64,000 nt of DNA from a virus, in IMG/VR virus record IMGVR_UViG_3300030012_004234, positions 1-64,000 of that record; one strand, written 5' to 3'. A model generated the notes under the pieces. The model worked only from the letters and a program-made list of their open reading frames with translations, was not told where the DNA came from and made no database searches. Position 1 is the stretch's first letter, and each line of letters begins with the position of its first letter. This document shows positions 57,412 through 64,000 of this stretch, piece after piece. A program made the position numbers and the translations under genes.

Positions 57412-58986
57412 CTATTTTAGTAACCAAGTAATATCTTCAGTACCACCTGGCGTCTTTATAAGATAAGGATTTTCTTTCTTATTTCCAACTGTTTTTATAA
57501 CAGCTTGGTTTCTAGCATTCAAATTGCTAAAAGAAGATAATTGAGCTCTAGCTAAATCCATGCCCTGTTGCCTCAATCTTAAAGCAGTATCTCTAACATA
57601 TAGAGCTGATGCGCAAGACATAATTAAATCGTCATTATATCTGGTTTGAGCTTGAGCTTTTCCGTTTTTCCATATGAAAACACGCATTTCTTGTAATAAT
57701 CTTTTAGATTGAAACGTAACAGACTTTTCTCTAACGTATTCAATCATTTTTGCTATAACTAAAGGTCGTGTTCTCATAGACATAGTAAAGCCTGGTACTA
57801 GTTTATCTCTTTCATACTTATGCATATAAGATTCAACAGTATCTAATTGATTAGTTGGGCTGTAATATAAGTTTCTATACTCTCTTTCTAAGATCTGTTC
57901 TATAGTAGCCCATCCAATATTAGCATTTTCTACTACTAATAAAGCATCATTATACTCAGATGCTATAGCTACGAGTACATTACCGAAATCTTTAGGTGCT
58001 ATTTTACCTTTATATTCAGCTACTTGAACACAATTATCTATATCGAATACATGAAATGCAGAGTAGTCAGTAGAATCTCCTCTAGCTACGTCTGCACACA
58101 CCATATATGATTTACTGTAATCAGCAGATTCCCAAATCCATAAATTACCATCAACTCCTCTTCTTTCCATAGGTTCTTTTTCATAAGTTTGTTCATAGTA
58201 AGTCATATCTTCAGGTTCAAATACCGTATCTCCAGAAGCAAGAAAGTCACAATCACATTCTTGACCTGCCATTCTTGGACCTAAATCTGCATCTTGTTGT
58301 TCTCTCCACTTTTGATCTCTCTCAGGATGAACTGTCCATGGTAATCTTATAGGAATAAAACTATTTTCTTTTACTACTGCTTTTTCCCATGTAAGATGAA
58401 ACCAGTTACCTACACCATTAGGAGTAGATAAAGCCATACATTGACCACCTGTAGCTAATGTTTGTTGTGCTGCAGTAAACGTTTCATCAATATTATCTAT
58501 AAACGCCGCCTCATCAATTAGAAGTAATGATACTGCTTCTGATCTTGCTGCATCAGTATTAGAAGACTTAGCTGCTATTCTTGATCCATTTTTTAATCTT
58601 AATGATAATTTATTTTTTTCTACTGAGGGTAGTTTCAACCATTTAGGAAGCTGGTCATACATAAAGATAACTTTAGTAACTAAGTTTCTAGCTGTAGCTT
58701 GAGTAGTTGCTAATGCTAATACGTTTTTATCTTTATGAAATATCATTAACCAGAGAGAATAAGCTGCTGATAATGTAGATATACCTAGCTGTCTTGACTT
58801 TAAAGTAATGACATATTGATTATCTTTGAATACATGAAGTATTTTTTCTTGAAAAGGGTATAAGTTAAAAAGAATCCTACCTCTAGTAGGGTGCTGAATA
58901 TAGCAGTACTTTCTCATAAAGTACGCCGGATCTTTAGCGCACTTAAGATACTCTTGTGCGATTATTTTTTTTATATCTTGTGCCAT
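57412..58986 (-). CDS. 17: Large terminase subunit gp17
   Basis: A 524-residue DNA-packaging motor. The ATPase has a Walker A variant SRQLGIST (64-71), Walker B LLLIDEAAF (154-162) and the coupling motif ALSTPNGVGNWF. The C-terminal RNase H-like nuclease has VCADVARGDSTDYSAFHVFD, VVENANIG and RYNDDLIMS, providing the acidic metal ligands. It cuts concatemeric DNA and drives it through the portal. No small terminase (gp16) gene is visible beside it. T4 gp17 is 610 residues. The start follows the nuclease-like gene by two bases. Confidence 0.96.
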   Translation of the reverse strand: MAQDIKKIIAQEYLKCAKDPAYFMRKYCYIQHPTRGRILFNLYPFQEKILHVFKDNQYVITLKSRQLGISTLSAAYSLWLMIFHKDKNVLALATTQATARNLVTKVIFMYDQLPKWLKLPSVEKNKLSLRLKNGSRIAAKSSNTDAARSEAVSLLLIDEAAFIDNIDETFTAAQQTLATGGQCMALSTPNGVGNWFHLTWEKAVVKENSFIPIRLPWTVHPERDQKWREQQDADLGPRMAGQECDCDFLASGDTVFEPEDMTYYEQTYEKEPMERRGVDGNLWIWESADYSKSYMVCADVARGDSTDYSAFHVFDIDNCVQVAEYKGKIAPKDFGNVLVAIASEYNDALLVVENANIGWATIEQILEREYRNLYYSPTNQLDTVESYMHKYERDKLVPGFTMSMRTRPLVIAKMIEYVREKSVTFQSKRLLQEMRVFIWKNGKAQAQTRYNDDLIMSCASALYVRDTALRLRQQGMDLARAQLSSFSNLNARNQAVIKTVGNKKENPYLIKTPGGTEDITWLLK

Positions 58987-58988
58987 AA

Positions 58989-60122
58989 CTATTTAATTTT
59001 TTCAAACTTTCCATCTTTCAACAAATATATATTAGAAGAACGGTAAGCTACAGCTTTAGTCATTGCAATAGCTTCATTATTTTGAATACCGAACATTGTT
59101 CTATCTCCTCTATAAGCTGCTGTGAGGTAAGGAGTATACTCTCCTTTAGGTATATTTGGTGGAAGAAGTACATGTTCTCCAGATAATTCATATTTATTAT
59201 CTCCTATCTTTTCAAACTCTACTTCACCTTGAATGACTATATTTACATTTTCTTTACTATTAGGTTTCCCATATTCAGGTCCAAAGATCAAAAGTTTAAT
59301 AAGTTCTTTATCTTTAATTGGAGCAATAAATCTTGTTTTATTGGGAAGTCCTTCTAGGTTATTATCAACCAGAAATTTTTTGAGGCCGTTATTAAAAGCT
59401 ACAACTTCTGGATGATCAGCATAAGCGGTGTATCCGCTCCATCTTATAAAGTCAGATGCAGCTGGTCCTTTACTTCCTGCTTTTTTATGAGAAATAAATA
59501 CTACAGGGTTACCTTTTTCGTCTAATAAATTAAAATCAGATTTAGGCATTCCTGATTGAGTTTCTGCAGAACCTATTTTGTATGCTTTTCCGTTGACTAC
59601 TACGTCAATAGTACCTCCTTCAACATCTATGAGGCTGTTTAATTTTTTTTTAAGAATGTATAGATTCTCATCTTCTACTACTGTTCCTGATCCTGCTCCT
59701 TTACCTCCAAATTCTGGTGTTTTTAAAAGATCATTTAGTGAAACAGAATTGTTTTCAGAATCTATAAAGAAAGGAAAATTATTAACTCTACTGCCTGCTA
59801 TTTTTCTAATACCGTCTAAATCTCTATTTTTAAATAGATCGGCGTATTCTTCTGAGGCAAATTTTAATTTTACTTCACTACCATCAGTGTTGTAGAAAGA
59901 ATCATTCGACTGTACCATATCATAAAACTTAACCAATCTAGGAGCCCCTCTTTTAATAAGTTCAGAAAATTTAAGTACTCTATATCCCTTATCTAAAACC
60001 TCTATTAGGTCTATTCCAAACATAGACTCAAATAACCTTAAATCATCTTCGTTATTAAGGTCAGGATATCCTTTTTTGGTTCTATATGACCATTCTAATA
60101 TTACTCTATCTATAAGATTCAT
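58989..60122 (-). CDS. Nuclease-like protein beside the terminase
   Basis: A 377-residue protein. MPKSDFNLLDEKGNPVVFIS (192-211) followed by HKKAG resembles the PD-(D/E)xK nuclease core with Asp196 and a terminal S-H-K in place of E-x-K. GAGSGTVVEDENL precedes it. Similar proteins occur in T4-like marine phages, usually without assigned function. It may be a DNA-processing enzyme in packaging or a virion nuclease. It overlaps the 93-residue gene by one base and the terminase gene follows two bases later. Family assignment is tentative. Confidence 0.5.
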   Translation of the reverse strand: MNLIDRVILEWSYRTKKGYPDLNNEDDLRLFESMFGIDLIEVLDKGYRVLKFSELIKRGAPRLVKFYDMVQSNDSFYNTDGSEVKLKFASEEYADLFKNRDLDGIRKIAGSRVNNFPFFIDSENNSVSLNDLLKTPEFGGKGAGSGTVVEDENLYILKKKLNSLIDVEGGTIDVVVNGKAYKIGSAETQSGMPKSDFNLLDEKGNPVVFISHKKAGSKGPAASDFIRWSGYTAYADHPEVVAFNNGLKKFLVDNNLEGLPNKTRFIAPIKDKELIKLLIFGPEYGKPNSKENVNIVIQGEVEFEKIGDNKYELSGEHVLLPPNIPKGEYTPYLTAAYRGDRTMFGIQNNEAIAMTKAVAYRSSNIYLLKDGKFEKIK

Positions 60123-60403
60123 TAGTCTCTTTTTAGATCTTGTTCTGGCATATCGATATCATCAGGATTTTTTTCAAAGCTTGTATTAGTTAAAGTATAT
60201 TCAACTTTTCTTACATTTTTACCATCTTTGTCTCTGACATATACCTCTACTCCTGCAATTGCTCCTAATTTAATTAGATCATCAAGTTGATCTCCTGATA
60301 TTCCTATACCGGTAGGGGCCATTTCTTCATCTAATTTAGATTCATCCATAGTGGCCACTTTATTTTCAATTAAAAATTTTCTAAGATCAAAATTATTTTT
60401 CAT
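60122..60403 (-). CDS. Small protein with capsid-targeting-like N-terminus
   Basis: A 93-residue protein beginning MKNNFDLRKFLIENKVA, the third member of the shared N-terminal motif set, with L-I-E as the candidate protease site. The remainder (MAPTGIGISGDQLDDLIKLG, VEVYVRDKDGKNVRKVEYTL) looks like a small alpha/beta domain, perhaps a winged or BTLCP-like fold; no family recognised. Its position before terminase and far from gp21 suggests a separate acquisition of the tag. It is a candidate internal head protein. Confidence 0.6.
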   Translation of the reverse strand: MKNNFDLRKFLIENKVATMDESKLDEEMAPTGIGISGDQLDDLIKLGAIAGVEVYVRDKDGKNVRKVEYTLTNTSFEKNPDDIDMPEQDLKRD

Positions 60404-60413
60404 ATCACTATTT

Positions 60414-61556
60414 TTATGCTTCAGGTTCTTCAGCTGGTTCTTCGAAATCTATAGGCTCATCAGTTAAATCTGCTCCTCCTTCTTCTCCTCCTTCAGGATC
60501 AGGTGCATCTAAATCAGTTCCTGCTCCAGTTCCAGCATCAGCTCCAGGAAAATCTCCTCCTCCACCAGTATCAGCAGAATCTACGTCTGTTCCTGCTTCT
60601 CCTGTTTCTCCGCCAGATGCTAATGGTGCTTGTCTATATAATACTTCTAATTTATCTAATGCTTGTTGGTATTCTGAAATTTTATTTAAATAGTATCTTT
60701 TACCCATTATTTGAGCTTGAAAACCATCTCCTAACCATTTAAGTATATAATCTTGACCGTTTTTCAAATTTACTCTGAATGATGTAGGTCTAGGAGAAAC
60801 CCAATCAATACTTTCAACAAATTCTTTGAAATCTTCAGTTTGAAGTTTAACAATAGCATTCTTTAATGTAGGAAATTTATTAAGCATTATATCAGTTGAA
60901 TCTTCTAATACTGTTTCTTTAGATGCTTTTGGATCTGGTTGTTCTTCAGGTTCAGGTTCTTGTTCGTTTACTAAGTCTGATAGGTTTTCATTAAGTTCGT
61001 ATCTTAAATAAGCTCCTACAGTATTATTAAGTTTACTACCTTCATTCAGTACTTCTTCCATTGCTCTTCTTATCTTAAATCTTTCGTACTGTTCAGGGTG
61101 ATTTTTTCTAAGGTAAGATTGCATCTTTCTAAAGTTAGTCTTTATTAATTCAAAAAGATCTTTAGCTTCTTGATCCGACTTAACAGAATCTCTACCCATC
61201 AAAGTTTTAATATCTTTCAAAATTTTAGCATACCTATTGTAAAGGTTTTCAAAAGACGGCAGTCTTATTATTGCATGTTTATATGAATTAGTCTCTTTAT
61301 TATAAGCTGTGGTATAATAATAAGTCTCATATTCTTTATCTACATAATCTCTAGTAGGATCTCCAGGAGCAGGTCTTCCTTTATATTCTACATTTTTTTT
61401 CAAAGATGTTTTTATATTATTAGGAATATCTTTCCAAAAAATTACTCTTTTGTCCTCTAGTTCATCATCAAGATCAAAACTTTCTCTATCATCTTGTTCT
61501 ATTAGAGCCTCTGTGTAAGCTTCTAAAATTATATTTTTAAGATCCTTTTTTTTCAT
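60414..61556 (-). CDS. Head-region protein with acidic Gly-rich tail
   Basis: A 380-residue protein. The N-terminus MKKKDLKNIILEAYTEALIE has an I-L-E-A sequence that fits prohead protease. The middle is alpha/beta with KRYYLNKISEYQQALDKLEV. The last ~70 residues are Gly/Asp/Glu-rich (GGGGDFPGADAGTGAGTDLD), probably disordered. The leader AGAAGGAAAAA is one of the few clear Shine-Dalgarno sequences here. It overlaps the upstream gene by 20 bases. The role is unknown; an internal or prohead component is possible. Confidence 0.55.
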   Translation of the reverse strand: MKKKDLKNIILEAYTEALIEQDDRESFDLDDELEDKRVIFWKDIPNNIKTSLKKNVEYKGRPAPGDPTRDYVDKEYETYYYTTAYNKETNSYKHAIIRLPSFENLYNRYAKILKDIKTLMGRDSVKSDQEAKDLFELIKTNFRKMQSYLRKNHPEQYERFKIRRAMEEVLNEGSKLNNTVGAYLRYELNENLSDLVNEQEPEPEEQPDPKASKETVLEDSTDIMLNKFPTLKNAIVKLQTEDFKEFVESIDWVSPRPTSFRVNLKNGQDYILKWLGDGFQAQIMGKRYYLNKISEYQQALDKLEVLYRQAPLASGGETGEAGTDVDSADTGGGGDFPGADAGTGAGTDLDAPDPEGGEEGGADLTDEPIDFEEPAEEPEA

Positions 61557-64000
61557 TTTTTCCTTCTAATGCTAATTTATCAATAATAGGTTGTTTTTCT
61601 TCTGAATCTAAATAATGGAATGCTTTAGATAAGTAGTCTTTAGACAATATTAATTTACTTTGCCACCAATTAGGAAAATCAACTTCTCCATCAAATTGAT
61701 CATACTTAGCTAATTTTTTATATAACTTAGCTGCAAAAGTTGCTGCTTCATATGCTGTGCTTTTAAGCATACCGGGTTCATCATCTTGATGACCTATATC
61801 AGTATCTTCATCAATATTCTTTCTTCTGGGATACTGAGTAGACATATCTTTTAAGTCTCCTATGACTGATTGCATTGCTCTAGCCATTCTTGGGAAATCA
61901 TCGGCAGGTATTTGGATATACTCTCTACCGTAAGTTATCTGCACCATTAATCCTCTTTTACCTCCAAAGAATCTTTTTATTTGTAGACCACCTTTATCGT
62001 ATAGTTCAGTACCTTCTTTAAGTTCTTTCTCTTCCATCGGATAATCTTCATCATCTAAATCATCATACCCATAATCTTCCAATCTATCTACTTCACTACC
62101 TAATGTAGTATCATATCTATTATTTGAGTAAACCATATTGAATACGCCATAGCCGTCCATTCTTGATAATTCATTAGGAAAGTTCTGTCTAACTATATCT
62201 CTAGCTTCTTCTCCAAGCTCTTCTACTCGTCCAACAATATCTTTTAATCTATCTAAAGCTTCATCTTGATCTGCATTTTCTTGAACGTTAGGATCTAATT
62301 CTTGACCTCTACCTACATTTGCTACAGCTTTTTCTAAAGCAGCTTCTACTTGTTTTTTCTTTTTAGTGAGTGATTTTAAGTGATCCATTACTGAATGTTT
62401 ACCTGGTTCAGAACCTCCTTGGTACATATGGTCACCGCCTTTTTCTTTTCTTAGAGCATTAAGCTCTTTCATTTTATCAACTATTAATTTATGAACTTTT
62501 TGTAATTCAGATACTGAGTATTTTCCTTTTGGTAGTTCTTTATCTTCAATTGCTTCGTTGCGGTCATCTCCAAATCCTCTTAACATATCTTTTAAAAGTT
62601 CAGCTGCTTTTTTGATCATACCTACATCTTGTCCTACTTCACCGGATTGTAGCATTTTTAAAATATTTAAAAGCTTTATCTTTTCTTCTTTTCCTATATA
62701 ATATAAGTCACCCTCTTGTAGTGTAAGGGTATCCTCTTCTGATGATCTAATTACAGCTTTAAGTATTTGTTTTAATTTACTAAATTCTTCACCAGTTACT
62801 GGGTCTTTATCATACCCTAATCTTGCTACAAAGCTTTTTATAAAATCTATATCACCGTCATCTAAGTAAACTAAATCGCCTTCTTTAACTAATTTATCGA
62901 GATACTTAGCCTGTCCTGCATGACCTTTAGAAGATTTTTTTAAGGACTTACTCATATCTTTTAACTTCTTTTTTTCAGCTTTAGATAATTCAGCTGATGC
63001 TTCTTTCATAGATGATTTCATCCATGTAGCTAGTATTTGTCTAGCTGTATTTCTATCCAAACCGAATTCAGCTCGTAAATAAGGAACAGCACCAAACATG
63101 TTAGTTACACCTGAATCCCTTAATTTGTTTAAATATTCGAAGTAATATTCTGGATTATCTATTTCTTCTTCGTTATATTGAGTTACTGGAGGTACTTTAG
63201 ATCTTTGTTTATCTTTTGGATCACTTAATCTAGCTCCTTTTTCTCTAGCAGCTTTTGTTAATCTACCTTTAACCAAGTTACCTGAAGCGGTAAAATAATG
63301 ACCGGAAGGTGCTCCTTTAGTTTCATTATTTTTTTTAATATTAATAAGTTTTTGGATTTTACTTATTCGATCTTCTTTAACTTCTACCTCATTAAATTTA
63401 ATAGGTATAAAAATTTCAAATGCTCTTATATCTGTACCCTTCTCACCTTTACCTTGACCTACATCTAATCCTTCCTGTTTCATTAAGAAGTCTTTTACAA
63501 ATTCTGTTACATATTTAAGAGCAACTTTAGGTTTAGCAGTTCGATTTAAACCGGTTGGTCCATCAATAGCTACGTATAACGTTGTACTATCTTCTTTGAA
63601 AGCTCCTTTTTGACCAGTAGGGTATATCCTGAATCCTATATTATCTCGAATCTTAGATAGGTCAGACTTGGCAAAAAAGTTATCGATTGCTTTTAATATA
63701 TTATTTACTCCGGCTTTCTGTCTAGGTGAATATTTTTCAAACTCTGTTCCAATTCTATCCATAAAAGCATATCTGTTAAATAAAATAGTAGATTTAGGTT
63801 CATAAATTTTATCTGCTTTATTTTTGCCAAAACCAAAAAATTCTTTTACTCCCTGACTAGCATCTTTAATCTTTTCTATATGACCGTCTAAATAATCAAC
63901 TCTGTCAACTGGTAGACCCATGCTTGAAACTTGGTCTTTAATAGTAGCAGATACGTATTGAGCATCATTTAAAATTTTTGTAGCATAAGAAGAATCTTTT
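61537..64000 (-). CDS. Large unknown head/packaging-region protein (5' end outside window)
   Basis: The frame contains an ATG at 63919-63921 but stays open without a stop to the right edge, reading DAQYVSATIKDQVSSMGLPV across that ATG. The true start is therefore probably beyond 64000 and at least 820 residues are encoded. Visible parts include IEIFIPIKF-type strands, GHYFTASGNLVKGRLTKAAR, FGAVPYLRAEFGLDRNTARQ (helix-turn-helix-like) and a C-terminal charged region. It is Lys-rich with several L-x-E sites. No family recognised. Confidence 0.6.
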   Translation of the reverse strand, partial: KDSSYATKILNDAQYVSATIKDQVSSMGLPVDRVDYLDGHIEKIKDASQGVKEFFGFGKNKADKIYEPKSTILFNRYAFMDRIGTEFEKYSPRQKAGVNNILKAIDNFFAKSDLSKIRDNIGFRIYPTGQKGAFKEDSTTLYVAIDGPTGLNRTAKPKVALKYVTEFVKDFLMKQEGLDVGQGKGEKGTDIRAFEIFIPIKFNEVEVKEDRISKIQKLINIKKNNETKGAPSGHYFTASGNLVKGRLTKAAREKGARLSDPKDKQRSKVPPVTQYNEEEIDNPEYYFEYLNKLRDSGVTNMFGAVPYLRAEFGLDRNTARQILATWMKSSMKEASAELSKAEKKKLKDMSKSLKKSSKGHAGQAKYLDKLVKEGDLVYLDDGDIDFIKSFVARLGYDKDPVTGEEFSKLKQILKAVIRSSEEDTLTLQEGDLYYIGKEEKIKLLNILKMLQSGEVGQDVGMIKKAAELLKDMLRGFGDDRNEAIEDKELPKGKYSVSELQKVHKLIVDKMKELNALRKEKGGDHMYQGGSEPGKHSVMDHLKSLTKKKKQVEAALEKAVANVGRGQELDPNVQENADQDEALDRLKDIVGRVEELGEEARDIVRQNFPNELSRMDGYGVFNMVYSNNRYDTTLGSEVDRLEDYGYDDLDDEDYPMEEKELKEGTELYDKGGLQIKRFFGGKRGLMVQITYGREYIQIPADDFPRMARAMQSVIGDLKDMSTQYPRRKNIDEDTDIGHQDDEPGMLKSTAYEAATFAAKLYKKLAKYDQFDGEVDFPNWWQSKLILSKDYLSKAFHYLDSEEKQPIIDKLALEGKNEKKGS

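Noticed and set aside
1-64000. tRNA genes, CRISPR arrays, insertion sequences, integrase or attachment sites
   Set aside because: None could be recognised by eye; a tRNA or covariance-model scan was not possible, so small RNAs cannot be excluded.

Overview
The window is a strongly AT-rich stretch of a tailed bacteriophage genome. It comes from a T4-like myovirus, most likely of an aquatic or marine bacterium. Every convincing gene lies on the minus strand, so transcription runs from high to low coordinates. The T4 head and tail set is clear: large terminase (gp17), portal (gp20), prohead protease (gp21), scaffold (gp22), major capsid protein (gp23), neck proteins (gp13/gp14/gp15-like), tail sheath (gp18), tail tube (gp19), a gp26-type protein and a tape-measure protein. 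Most start codons are preceded by A/T-rich leaders with no Shine-Dalgarno sequence. That usage is typical of Bacteroidota, so a flavobacterial-type host is an inference worth testing; an alphaproteobacterial (SAR11-like) host is not excluded. I saw no tRNA, CRISPR array, integrase, transposase or reverse transcriptase.

Layout in transcription order. (1) 64000-50546: DNA packaging and prohead genes. These are a large unknown protein cut by the window edge, small proteins with a shared capsid-targeting-like N-terminus, a nuclease-like protein, terminase, portal, a 779-residue protein with an EF-hand-like loop, and the prohead protease. (2) 50404-47575: scaffold and major capsid protein, ended by a strong terminator. 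(3) 47441-43827: a small membrane protein set between two terminators, then neck and tail-completion proteins. (4) 43827-37589: tail-fibre-like proteins, one with a C-terminal S74 chaperone domain. (5) 37567-9046: about 28.5 kb holding 30 tightly packed genes for glycan biosynthesis and transfer. (6) 9041-1: sheath, tube, an isolated glycosyltransferase-like gene, gp26-like protein with a frameshifted partner, tape measure and the start of the baseplate genes.

The glycan cassette is the outstanding feature. It has a NeuB-like synthase, a CMP-sugar synthetase-like enzyme, two related sugar nucleotidyltransferases (one fused to a HAD phosphatase), a UDP-sugar dehydrogenase-like protein, a PLP aminotransferase, a 2-hydroxyacid dehydrogenase and two radical SAM enzymes. 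It also has two sulfotransferase-like proteins, two methyltransferases, five SGNH-fold proteins and about nine glycosyltransferase-like proteins. Two of these last are animal-like beta-1,4-galactosyltransferase (GT7) domains fused to LamG-like lectin domains. No flippase, polymerase or membrane-bound initiating transferase is visible. With the fibre genes upstream on the same strand and no terminator between, this suggests that the products decorate virion proteins or a cytosolic glycan acceptor late in infection.

Two regulatory signals stand out. An octamer reading TATTTATA on the coding strand, the reverse complement of the T4 late promoter core TATAAATA, recurs just upstream of structural genes and directly after terminators. 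The gp26-like gene ends at a seven-T slippery run that would let ribosomes enter a start-less 91-codon reading frame, as in the tail-assembly chaperone frameshifts of other phages.
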